Of a DNA stretch of 64,000 nt, positions 16,076 through 24,305 are shown piece by piece. The stretch is from Actinomycetes bacterium (lineage in GTDB: Bacteria; Actinomycetota; Acidimicrobiia; Acidimicrobiales; Acidimicrobiaceae). The stretch lies in NCBI GenBank assembly GCA_021805205.1, contig JAJZFV010000032.1:25140-89139 (forward strand), in the 5' to 3' direction. Each line of letters opens with the position of its first letter. Position 1 is the stretch's first letter. The translations under genes and the position numbers were made by a program. The notes beneath the pieces are model-generated. The model ran no database searches. It was not told the DNA's origin and worked only from the letters and a program-made list of their open reading frames with translations.

Positions 16076-17251
16076 ATGACTATCGAAGACAGTACTCAAG
16101 TTGCAGTAGAAAGATCAAACTCAATTAAAGCTTCGAAGAGTCACTCAAGTACTCAACTTACTACGTCCTCCTCGAATGCGACCATCTACGACGTTGCAAG
16201 TCGGGCTGGAGTGTCAATTGCCACGGTCTCTAGGGTGTTAAATGGCTATTCCCAGATGAAGCCCACCACTAGAGATTTAGTAGTTGCGGCTATGCGGGAT
16301 CTACGCTTTGTCCCGAATAATTCGGCTCGTGGCCTCTCGTCGGGAACGAAGATGGTTCTAGGTATGGTATTTCTCCACGCCGAGGCGATAGACCCTGGAC
16401 TAGAGGTGGAAGATGATACGCTCCTCTTTACCGATGCCGTTATCCGTGGCGCCGAAGAAGAGGCGAGTAAGAACGGCTACGCCCTGCTACTCGGTGGAGT
16501 CGGCAATGCCCGGCTGACAGAGACCCTCGACCGTATGTACTCAAACTGTGACGGGGTAATTCTGCTTGACCGCACCGTACCTGATCGCTCGGTTCCAACG
16601 ATCGCTAAGAGGTTGCCGACAGTTCTCCTCGCTGGAAATGGAAAGTCTCGTTCCGCGGCGACGATTCGAGTCGATAATGAAGAGCCGATGAAGCAGTTGG
16701 CGAATCACCTTATCTCAGTTCATGGGTATCAAAACATTGCCTTCATGGCTGGTATAAGGACCTCTCCGGACTCGATTGCACGTGAAAATAGTTTCCGTGA
16801 AGAGGTAGCCCACCTCGGTGGCGCGGTTGAAGTTGATCGCCTTTGGGAGTCAAGTTATACCACCTCTGGTGCTATTGCGGCAGTTGAGGCGCGGTTGAAG
16901 ATCGATCGAGCGATGCCCCAAGCTATTGTTTGTGCTAACGACCAGAGTGCAGTTGGAGTTATCTACGCCCTTGAGCATCATGGCTTTAAGGTACCTCAAG
17001 ATGTAGCTGTCACAGGATTTGACGATATATCCCTATCGCGCAGGATAACACCTTCATTGACCACGGTTCGCCAACCCTTCCAAGAGCTTGGTAAAGCTGC
17101 TGTTGACGTCCTTATAAAGATTTGCCAAGGTGAGATTAGAGGTGGTGCCGGTTCGAGGGTGCTTCCGACAAAGGTTATCTATCGCAGTAGCTGTGGCTGT
17201 ACCGACGTGACTGAGTCTCGCGTAGAAAAATTCATGAGAGGACGGGGTTGA
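16076..17251 (+). CDS. LacI-family transcriptional regulator of beta-glucoside operon
   Basis: LacI/GalR repressor. The helix-turn-helix ATIYDVASRAGVSIATVSRV is followed by the hinge NNSARGLSSGT, then a periplasmic-binding-protein-like effector domain that includes VTGFDDISLSRRITPSLTTV and ends in a Cys-rich SSCGCTD tail. The start is placed at ATG 16076, behind GGAGGGGG; the longer TTG 16043 start has no ribosome site. Even so, about 36 polar Ser/Thr-rich residues precede the DNA-binding domain, which is unusual because LacI proteins normally begin with it. Two matching operators lie in the intergenic region. The effector is probably a beta-glucoside or cellobiose (inference). Confidence 0.88.
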   Translation: MTIEDSTQVAVERSNSIKASKSHSSTQLTTSSSNATIYDVASRAGVSIATVSRVLNGYSQMKPTTRDLVVAAMRDLRFVPNNSARGLSSGTKMVLGMVFLHAEAIDPGLEVEDDTLLFTDAVIRGAEEEASKNGYALLLGGVGNARLTETLDRMYSNCDGVILLDRTVPDRSVPTIAKRLPTVLLAGNGKSRSAATIRVDNEEPMKQLANHLISVHGYQNIAFMAGIRTSPDSIARENSFREEVAHLGGAVEVDRLWESSYTTSGAIAAVEARLKIDRAMPQAIVCANDQSAVGVIYALEHHGFKVPQDVAVTGFDDISLSRRITPSLTTVRQPFQELGKAAVDVLIKICQGEIRGGAGSRVLPTKVIYRSSCGCTDVTESRVEKFMRGRG

Positions 17252-17255
17252 CAAA

Positions 17256-18236
17256 GTGAAGTTTCTTCTACGTCGCATTGGTTTTTATCTGATCGCCCTC
17301 TTTGTAGCGATAACGGTCAACTTTTTCATCCCCCGCCTAATGCCGGGAAACGTAGTCGACTCTTTGATGGCGAAGTATCCAACGCTAAAGCCCCAGGCCC
17401 AGCATGCCCTCGAGATCCTTTTGGGGGTTGGACATAATGGATCGTTGATAGGGCAGTACTTTACCTACCTTCATCAGCTTGCAACTGGAAACTTGGGGAT
17501 AGATCCTCTACAATTTCCAACCCCTGTGATAAGCATCATAAAAGCTGCACTTCCTTGGACCTTGGTCTTGGTAGGGACGGCCACGGTTATCGCCTGGGTC
17601 TTGGGAACCTTGCTTGGGATATTTGCGGCGTGGCGCCGAGGTGGGTTTCTAGATCAGATCCTTCCCGGTTTGAGCTTCATACAAGCGACACCTTACTTCT
17701 TCTTGGCGCTGGTATTGGTGTGGGTGCTCTCTATCCACTTCCACCTATTCCCCTCGCAGCAGGGATTTTCAAACGGCCTTGCGATCGGATGGAATGGCCC
17801 CTTCATTGCAAGTGCCCTAGACCACGCCATCTTGCCCGCACTTACCATCGTCGTAACTTCGATGGCTGGTTGGATGCTTCAGATGCGCAACGTTATGATT
17901 ACCACCATCGGCGAAGACTACGTACTAGCGGCCCAAGCCAAGGGACTTGCCAACCGCCGTGTCATCTTCTCCTATGCAGCTAGGAATGCAATCCTGCCAT
18001 CGCTTTCAGGATTTGCCCTTGCCCTTGGTTTTGTGGTTTCGGGGACGCTTTTGATGGAGATCGTCTTCAACTACCCCGGAATCGGAACCCAGCTATACAC
18101 CGCGGTGACTTCGAACGACTATCCCCTAACACAGGCGATATTTTTGGTCATTTCGGTCACTGTCCTGGTTGCAAATATCGTAGCTGACGTTATCTATGTG
18201 GTTTCAGACCCCAGAGCTAGAAGCAAAGGAGAGTAG
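17256..18236 (+). CDS. Opp/Dpp-type ABC importer permease, DppB-like
   Basis: 326-aa inner-membrane permease. The N-terminal FLLRRIGFYLIALFVAITV helix and FFIPRLMPG are typical of the DppB/OppB subunit. A large extracytoplasmic loop follows, then the binding-protein-dependent transport domain with the cytoplasmic EAA loop EDYVLAAQAKGLANRRV, which docks the ATPases. The GTG start follows the lacI stop by four bases behind GGACGGGG, so it is co-transcribed with the regulator. Context (LacI, GH1) implies a beta-linked oligosaccharide rather than a peptide as substrate, as known for Opp-type systems in Thermotoga. Confidence 0.88.
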   Translation: MKFLLRRIGFYLIALFVAITVNFFIPRLMPGNVVDSLMAKYPTLKPQAQHALEILLGVGHNGSLIGQYFTYLHQLATGNLGIDPLQFPTPVISIIKAALPWTLVLVGTATVIAWVLGTLLGIFAAWRRGGFLDQILPGLSFIQATPYFFLALVLVWVLSIHFHLFPSQQGFSNGLAIGWNGPFIASALDHAILPALTIVVTSMAGWMLQMRNVMITTIGEDYVLAAQAKGLANRRVIFSYAARNAILPSLSGFALALGFVVSGTLLMEIVFNYPGIGTQLYTAVTSNDYPLTQAIFLVISVTVLVANIVADVIYVVSDPRARSKGE

Positions 18237-18243
18237 AGGTCCA

Positions 18244-19392
18244 ATGCGAGTAGTTGCACGGGCGACCCAACTGAAAAGGTCGTTCTCGTCTCAAAATACA
18301 AAGGTCAAAGTTGGGATAGTACTCACGCTTATCTTTGTTGCAGTCGCCATATTTGGTCCACTCCTAGCGCCCTATGATCCTTCGGCTCAAAGTGCTGCTC
18401 AGGGGGCATCGGTTGCTGCTCCATCGTTGAACCACCTCTTTGGTACCGACCAGTTAGGTCGTGACATATTCTCGCAAGTACTAGTAGGAACTAGGACAAC
18501 TCTGCTCCTTGGAATCTTGACTGGGCTCATAGCTACCACTCTTTCGGTCCTAGTTGGAGTAACATCTGCCTACATCGGGGGACTAGGCGATGAGCTTTTA
18601 TCCCTTCTGTCAAATATCTTCTTGGTCTTCCCAGCGCTACCATTTTTGATCGTGGTCTTGGGTGCCTTTCCCAAGTCAGGTGAGATCACCACCATCTTGC
18701 TCCTTGCGTTTCTGGGATGGCCATGGGGTGCCAGAGTTATTAGAGCCCAGACCCTTTCGCTTCGGAACCGCGACTTTATCACTGCAGCCCGGGAGAGCGG
18801 TGAATCAAATTTTCGTATCATCATCTTCGAACTTTTGCCAAATGAACTTTCGCTGATTGCGGCGAGCTTTGTCGGCACTGTGCTCTATGCGATTGGCGCC
18901 TCCGTTGGCCTTGACTTCCTTGGGGTTGGAAATACTACCATTTGGTCCCTCGGAACTATTCTTTACTGGGCTCAAAACGGAAATGCGCTTCAATTAGGAG
19001 CTTGGTGGTGGTTTGCGATTCCGGGTGTTATTATCGCCCTTATCGGTACCGGGTTGGTTCTCCTCAACTTCGGCCTCGATGAAATTGGAAATCCGCGCCT
19101 CCGCGACAGCAATTCCTCGATCAAGGTTGGTGGACGCAGGGTTCGTCCAAGCGACCCGACACCGGTAGAGATCGGTGTTAGCTCAGCGCAATTTGGTGTC
19201 CCTTCTTCTACCACGAAGAGGAGAGATCGTCGTCAGTTGGGTATCGCAGCGAGGGAAGTTTCAGTTGGTGCTGCGCTGCAATCTCCGAGCACTATCGATA
19301 GTAATGGCCGAGAGAACTCGATAGCAACCTTGGTCGACGCGAATGATACCTCCACTTCTCAAATTGAAGATAGTCAAAGGAGGGGTGCATAG
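18244..19392 (+). CDS. Opp/Dpp-type ABC importer permease, DppC-like, with extended C-terminus
   Basis: About 382-aa DppC/OppC-type permease. The N-terminal region has the OppC_N helix VGIVLTLIFVAVAIFGP, then the HLFGTDQLGRDIFSQ block typical of this subunit, and the EAA loop RDFITAARESGESNFR. The last helix ends near LLNFGLDEIGNPRLR. After that there are about 90 hydrophilic residues rich in Ser, Thr and Arg, absent from normal DppC proteins. ATG 18244 (AGAGGT upstream, seven bases after the previous stop) is preferred to the overlapping start at 18196. Confidence 0.85.
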   Translation: MRVVARATQLKRSFSSQNTKVKVGIVLTLIFVAVAIFGPLLAPYDPSAQSAAQGASVAAPSLNHLFGTDQLGRDIFSQVLVGTRTTLLLGILTGLIATTLSVLVGVTSAYIGGLGDELLSLLSNIFLVFPALPFLIVVLGAFPKSGEITTILLLAFLGWPWGARVIRAQTLSLRNRDFITAARESGESNFRIIIFELLPNELSLIAASFVGTVLYAIGASVGLDFLGVGNTTIWSLGTILYWAQNGNALQLGAWWWFAIPGVIIALIGTGLVLLNFGLDEIGNPRLRDSNSSIKVGGRRVRPSDPTPVEIGVSSAQFGVPSSTTKRRDRRQLGIAAREVSVGAALQSPSTIDSNGRENSIATLVDANDTSTSQIEDSQRRGA

Positions 19393-20502
19393 ATGGCCAC
19401 TTCGATCGACTTGGTATCGCTAGAAAGACCACAGGAGATGACGGTGAACACACAGGACGAAAATCGTCGCCCCCTCCTCTCGATTCGTGATATGACTGTG
19501 GAGTATCGTGGTAGAGGAGGTTCTGCCAAGGCGGTAGATCGGGCATCGCTTGATATCTTTCCCCAAGAGGTTGTGGGTCTAGCCGGTGAGTCCGGCTCTG
19601 GCAAGTCAACTTTGGCATATGCAGCTTGCCGCCTCCTTCGGCCGCCGGCTGTGATTACTGCCGGTTCAACTATCTACGGCGGAGGGCAATTTTCAAAGTC
19701 GCCACGCGACATATTTAAAATGAACGACGATGAGCTAACTTCGCTGCGATGGAAGGAGATTGCGATCGTCTTTCAAAGTGCCATGAATTCTCTAAATCCA
19801 GTCATGAAGATCGGTGCACAACTACGAGATGCAATGGATGTTCATCTAAATCTTTCGAAGAGCCAGGCCGAGGCCAAAGTCGAAGAGGTTCTCGATATGG
19901 TTGGGATTCCTCGGGACCGAGCTCGTAGCTACCCACATCAGCTCTCTGGGGGAATGCGCCAGCGCGTCATAATCGCTATGGCACTTGTTGCTAATCCAAA
20001 GTTGATAATAATGGATGAGCCAACGACGGCCCTTGACGTCGTACTGCAGCGAGAGATACTCTCTCAGATAGTGGAGCTGAAAGAGCGTCTAGGCTTTGCA
20101 ATCCTCTTTATAACTCACGATCTCTCCCTGATGATGGAGCTGACCGATCGCCTAGCGATAATGTATGCCGGACGGATCGTGGAGATTGGCGAGACACAGG
20201 CACTTCGAAGCAACCCACTTCACCCCTATACCCGCGGTCTACTAGCTTCGTTTCCGTCAATTCGTGGGGCCCGTCGTGAGCTGAGCGGCATCAAAGGGGC
20301 ACCTCCATCACCGCTAGATGAGATCATTGGCTGCCCCTTTGCGCCGAGGTGTTCCTTTATCCGACCCAGCTGTTCAGAGGTTTCGATGAAGTTAGAGCAG
20401 TTAGATAGAGTCGATCCAACTCACTTATCGACCTGTCCATTCGAGGCTGGTCAAGGCGATTTTGTCGAGTTGGAGAAGATAAAAGGCGGTCCGGATGAGT
20501 AG
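19393..20502 (+). CDS. Opp/Dpp-type ABC importer ATPase, DppD-like
   Basis: 369-aa nucleotide-binding subunit. Walker A GESGSGKST, Q-loop VFQSAMNSLNP, signature LSGGMRQRV, Walker B LIIMDEPTTALD and switch His in FITHDLS are all intact. The C-terminal oligopeptide-transporter extension is present: HPYTRGLLASFPS followed by the Cys motif CPFAPRCSF. In DppD relatives these cysteines can bind an Fe-S cluster (family knowledge). An extra N-terminal segment of about 30 residues precedes the ABC domain. The start directly abuts the permease stop and is preceded by AAGGAGGGG. Confidence 0.9.
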   Translation: MATSIDLVSLERPQEMTVNTQDENRRPLLSIRDMTVEYRGRGGSAKAVDRASLDIFPQEVVGLAGESGSGKSTLAYAACRLLRPPAVITAGSTIYGGGQFSKSPRDIFKMNDDELTSLRWKEIAIVFQSAMNSLNPVMKIGAQLRDAMDVHLNLSKSQAEAKVEEVLDMVGIPRDRARSYPHQLSGGMRQRVIIAMALVANPKLIIMDEPTTALDVVLQREILSQIVELKERLGFAILFITHDLSLMMELTDRLAIMYAGRIVEIGETQALRSNPLHPYTRGLLASFPSIRGARRELSGIKGAPPSPLDEIIGCPFAPRCSFIRPSCSEVSMKLEQLDRVDPTHLSTCPFEAGQGDFVELEKIKGGPDE

Positions 20503-21604
20503 CAGTGGCGAATTTCGGTTCAATGCAGATGCGAAGATGAAGGCGGCCCAATCGATGGAGGGTGTCAAAGTTAACTCCTCTTCCACTGGCGATCTGCTGG
20601 TAGCTCGAGACATCTACAAGTCTTATCGAACCTCTCGGCGCGCCGGCGCAGTAGTCGAAGCCCTTCGTGGCGTCTCACTTGAGCTATCGGTCGGTAAAGT
20701 CGTTGCCTTGGTGGGAGAGTCGGGCTCTGGCAAGTCGACGATTGCACGGATATTGGCTGGACAGGAGCTTCCAAGTAGCGGTGAGATCCTATTCGATGGC
20801 AAAGTCGCCAACTTTCGAGGCTCAAAGAACTATCGTGACTATAAGTCAAAGGTTCAGATGGTCTTTCAAGATCCTTTTGCATCGCTTAATCCAATCCACA
20901 CCATTAGCTATCACCTATCTCGACCACTGGCGATTCATGATAGGGAAAAGGATAAGCAGCGAGCACTAGATGAGTTGTGCGAGATGGTGCGTTTGGTTCC
21001 CTCCGAACGCTTTCTTCAGAAGTATCCCCATGAACTATCGGGTGGCCAGCGCCAAAGAGCAGCGATTGCTCGTGCACTTGCGGCATCTCCTCGTGTACTA
21101 CTCGCCGACGAGCCGGTTTCTATGCTCGACGTGTCGATCCGCCTTGAAGTGCTCAATCTTTTGGATCAGCTTCGTTCAAAGTTCTCACTTGCGATGCTCT
21201 ACATCACTCACGACATAGCTTCGGCACGTTACTTTGCAGATGAGATCTTGGTTATGTACAAAGGGGTTATCGTTGAGCGGGGGAGAGCTGAGGAGGTAAC
21301 GCAGACGCCGAAGCACCCCTATACCAAGTTATTGATCGACTCTTCGCCCGATCCAGATGATCTCGGTAGTAATCTTCGTTCTTCGGCTGGCAGCGGCTCA
21401 AGAGATGTAGCGTCTCAGGGTTCAACAGATCAGGGCTGCCGCTTTGCACCTCGGTGTCCATTGGCGATGGATCGTTGCCTATCGCAAGATCCTTCGCTGA
21501 TCTCAATTTCCTCGTCCCGAAGGGTTGCCTGTTGGGCGATTACTGATGATGGCGGCGACGAGGCTTCAGTTTCAATGGAAGGAGGGGTTCGGGGGAAGTT
21601 TTAG
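20495..21604 (+). CDS. Opp/Dpp-type ABC importer ATPase, DppF-like
   Basis: 369-aa second ATPase of the importer, pairing with the DppD-like subunit. Walker A GESGSGKST, Q-loop MVFQDPFASLNP, signature LSGGQRQRAAIARAL, Walker B LLADEPVSMLD, and the C-terminal HPYTKLLIDSSP and CRFAPRCPL motifs are intact. It overlaps the preceding gene by 8 bp, so translation is probably coupled. A Ser-rich linker around residues 285-310 lies between the ABC core and the Cys motif. A strong stem-loop follows the stop at 21614-21648. Confidence 0.9.
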   Translation: MSSSGEFRFNADAKMKAAQSMEGVKVNSSSTGDLLVARDIYKSYRTSRRAGAVVEALRGVSLELSVGKVVALVGESGSGKSTIARILAGQELPSSGEILFDGKVANFRGSKNYRDYKSKVQMVFQDPFASLNPIHTISYHLSRPLAIHDREKDKQRALDELCEMVRLVPSERFLQKYPHELSGGQRQRAAIARALAASPRVLLADEPVSMLDVSIRLEVLNLLDQLRSKFSLAMLYITHDIASARYFADEILVMYKGVIVERGRAEEVTQTPKHPYTKLLIDSSPDPDDLGSNLRSSAGSGSRDVASQGSTDQGCRFAPRCPLAMDRCLSQDPSLISISSSRRVACWAITDDGGDEASVSMEGGVRGKF

Positions 21605-21613
21605 GGGTTAGAA

Positions 21614-21648
21614 CTCGCGCCAGTTGGTTTTGAAGATTCTGGCGCGAG
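21614..21648 (+). other. Intercistronic stem-loop between ATPase and solute-binding protein genes
   Basis: CTCGCGCCAG (21614-21623) and CTGGCGCGAG (21639-21648) form a perfect 10-bp stem with a 15-nt loop. No T-run follows, so it is more likely an mRNA-stabilising or processing element, or a weak attenuator, than a full terminator. It would allow different levels of receptor and transporter. Confidence 0.5.
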
Positions 21649-21709
21649 CTCGTTGAGAGGCCCACCAAGTGGGTCATATGCAACTATCTGAAAGGTTAGT
21701 AGGAATCTA

Positions 21710-23398
21710 ATGAAATTTAGACCTTCACGTTTATTTGTCGGTAGTGCGCTATCGACGTTGCTGCTAGCGGCGTGTGGTTCGGGTGCGAGCAGCACTTCTT
21801 CGACATCTGCCTCTAGCGGAAGTTCATCTGCCACCTCTAATTCAGGTGCAAATCAAGTGCTTACGATGGAGTCATCTCCAACTGGTCCGATTACGCAGAG
21901 CTTCAATCCGTTCTTGAATTCATCGGCCGCTTCGCTCCTCGGTGCGACTTCGATGATCTATGAACCGCTGATTCAATTCGACTTGGCCAATCCCACGATT
22001 CAATATCCTTGGCTAGCCACTTCTTATCAGTGGAATGCCAACGGTACTTCTATTACCTTTACCATTCGTAAGGGAGTAAAGTGGAGTAATGGTACGCCGC
22101 TAACGCCTGCTGATGTGGCCTTTACCTACCAGTTGGTTCAAAATAACGCTGATATCAACACGGGTGGCCTCAACATTACCGGGGTTTCTACCTCGGGTGA
22201 TCAGGTAACAATTAGCTTTGCAACGCCTCAGTATACAAATCTGCAGTCGATCGCAAATGTCTATATAGTTCCGAAGGCGATCTGGTCGAGCGTTGGTGAT
22301 CCAGGAAAGTATGTAGATGCCAATCCGGTAGGAACTGGTCCATACGTACTCAAGACCTTCACCCCAGAAGGTTTGACTCTGACCAAGAATACGAGCTACT
22401 GGCAGCCGGTGGCAGTTAATACTTTGAGCTTCCCGGTGTACTCGTCCAACACGACGGCGCTAGAGGCACTGCAAAATAACCAAGCGCAGTGGGCTGGTAA
22501 CTTTATAACTGGCCTCAATAAGATCTACATTGCTCCAAGTCCATCTACGCACCACGCCTGGTTTGCACCCCTAAATACCAACTCGCTAATGCCTAACCTC
22601 AACCAATGGCCAACGAATCAGCTGGCGGTGAGGCAAGCCATTAGTGCGGCTATCGACAGAAACGCAATCAGTACACAAGGTGAGTCGGGGCTAGAACCAC
22701 CCGTATTGAATGCGAGTGGATTGGTACTTCCGACCTTCAATGCCTACAACAATTCATCTTTGAGCCAATACAACATTGATCCAAATGGAAGTGCCCAAGC
22801 TGCAGATGCGATCCTTACCAAGGCTGGTTACACCATCGGGTCCGATGGCTACTACCAGTATCAGGGTAAGCCTGTTACCATTTCGATCGTGGATCCCGCT
22901 GCATACACCGACTACGCAGCGGACGATGAAATTGTTGCGCAGGATCTACAAAAGGCCCATATCAATGCGACCTTCAATGGTCTGTCGGTAAGTGCTTGGT
23001 CGAGTGACGTCGCTAGTGGCAACTTCCAGCTAACTATGCACTGGTCGGGTCAGGGTATTACACCATACCAGCTTTATGAAGGTTGGTTGGATTCGAAGCT
23101 TGCTACCTCTCAAGCCTCGGGAGACTATGAGCGATTGAATAACCCATCTATCCAGAGTGATCTTTCGACCTTAGCCGCAGCCTCCACCCCAGCTGCGCAA
23201 AAGGCGGCGTTGCTTCCGATCGAACAGTATGTTGCGACTCAATTGCCGGTAATCCCCACCGTATATGGCGCCGCATTTGACGAGTACAACTCTCAACACT
23301 TCACGGGATGGCCCACCCCGTCTAACCCATATGAGTCAGGGCAGCCCTCTGCTCCTACCAATGAAGTTGTGGTACTGCACTTGAAGCCGATCGGCTAA
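21710..23398 (+). CDS. Family 5 solute-binding lipoprotein of the beta-glucoside ABC importer
   Basis: 562-aa extracytoplasmic receptor. A short basic N-terminus and hydrophobic stretch end in the lipobox LLAACGSG, so the Cys becomes lipid-anchored. A Ser/Thr-rich linker of about 30 residues follows, then an SBP_bac_5 domain: YEPLIQFD, IRKGVKWSNGTPLTPADVAFTY-type start, NPVGTGPYVLK and VRQAISAAIDR are conserved. It delivers substrate to the permeases at 17256-19392. The ATG follows AGTAGGAATCTA. A rho-independent terminator at 23453 ends the operon. Ligand is inferred from the GH1/LacI neighbours. Confidence 0.88.
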   Translation: MKFRPSRLFVGSALSTLLLAACGSGASSTSSTSASSGSSSATSNSGANQVLTMESSPTGPITQSFNPFLNSSAASLLGATSMIYEPLIQFDLANPTIQYPWLATSYQWNANGTSITFTIRKGVKWSNGTPLTPADVAFTYQLVQNNADINTGGLNITGVSTSGDQVTISFATPQYTNLQSIANVYIVPKAIWSSVGDPGKYVDANPVGTGPYVLKTFTPEGLTLTKNTSYWQPVAVNTLSFPVYSSNTTALEALQNNQAQWAGNFITGLNKIYIAPSPSTHHAWFAPLNTNSLMPNLNQWPTNQLAVRQAISAAIDRNAISTQGESGLEPPVLNASGLVLPTFNAYNNSSLSQYNIDPNGSAQAADAILTKAGYTIGSDGYYQYQGKPVTISIVDPAAYTDYAADDEIVAQDLQKAHINATFNGLSVSAWSSDVASGNFQLTMHWSGQGITPYQLYEGWLDSKLATSQASGDYERLNNPSIQSDLSTLAAASTPAAQKAALLPIEQYVATQLPVIPTVYGAAFDEYNSQHFTGWPTPSNPYESGQPSAPTNEVVVLHLKPIG

Positions 23399-23452
23399 GG
23401 GTAGCTGAAGAAGCGACTTTAAAACTACCTGTGCACCCCCTATAGGTAAATT

Positions 23453-23488
23453 GCGTGGTCTGATCGAAAGATTGGACCACGCTTTTTT
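23453..23488 (+). terminator. Rho-independent terminator of the beta-glucoside operon
   Basis: GCGTGGTC (23453-23460) pairs perfectly with GACCACGC (23475-23482). The inner part also pairs (two G-U wobbles), leaving a GAAA tetraloop, and six T follow (23483-23488). It sits 55 bp after the solute-binding protein stop. Confidence 0.92.
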
Positions 23489-24305
23489 AATTGGTCGCTA
23501 TTTCGGCTTGGTAAGATCTGTTTTCAACCCCATTGCCTCCGGTGCGGTTGCACCTAGTTTTGACATCTGAGCGCCTCATAGTGCGTCTTTGGGTTGAAGA
23601 AGTTAGTCTTTGACTAGCGTGAGAGTTTAATTTTTTGCGATACCCGCGTTTTAGACGTCTCCTAAATTGAGATTTATGGCTTTGGGCTTTTGTTTACGCT
23701 TTGTGTGGCTCAATTGGTAATGGGTTGCCTCTGGTGATCGCTTATTGTTGGGAAAAAGTAGCCTGTAATTTCTTTGCATTCCTTTTATTTGATCGGGAGC
23801 GAGATTCATAGGCGCTGTCCCCCAACTTGGCTGCAGTTAGAGCAATGAGTTTATTGATCTAGGCCCTGGCGAATCTAAACCGTGAGAGCCATTTTTGTCA
23901 AAGCTACCTTGCAAGAGATCACCGTTGAATTGTGTCGAAGATTTAGGTTACGAATGAAACTATAAATGTACTAATTGTTAAGGGGATTACTAGATTTTGC
24001 CGTTATCTTTATTGAAATGCTATTTGCATTTAATTGATTTGATTTTCATGATAAACGTTTCGAAATTTGATCGAAATAGCTTCTTCGGACGTAGTGGAAG
24101 GTGAGCGAAGTCGATAGCGCTCGTAGCGCGAATGTTTTGTGGTTACGACCGATCTACTTTACAATTGAATAGAAGAGCGAATGGAAGTTGTTTTCAATAT
24201 GAATGGTGCAAAAACTGATTTAACTCCAGAGTTAGTGGCTTTCATACCTACAGCTTTCACGGCGCAAACCCATTGTTGCATCGGTTCTATTGAATTCTGG
24301 ATCTT
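23489..24305. other. Long intergenic region without recognisable gene
   Basis: About 820 bp between the terminator and the c-di-GMP gene. It is AT-rich with stop codons in all frames. A short palindromic patch GCGCT-CGT-AGCGC occurs at 24117-24129. I see no tRNA-like sequence and no match to the GEMM c-di-GMP riboswitch, despite the downstream gene. Confidence 0.4.

Noticed and set aside
23489..24305. c-di-GMP riboswitch upstream of the GGDEF/EAL gene
   Set aside because: I looked for the conserved GEMM core and found no match.
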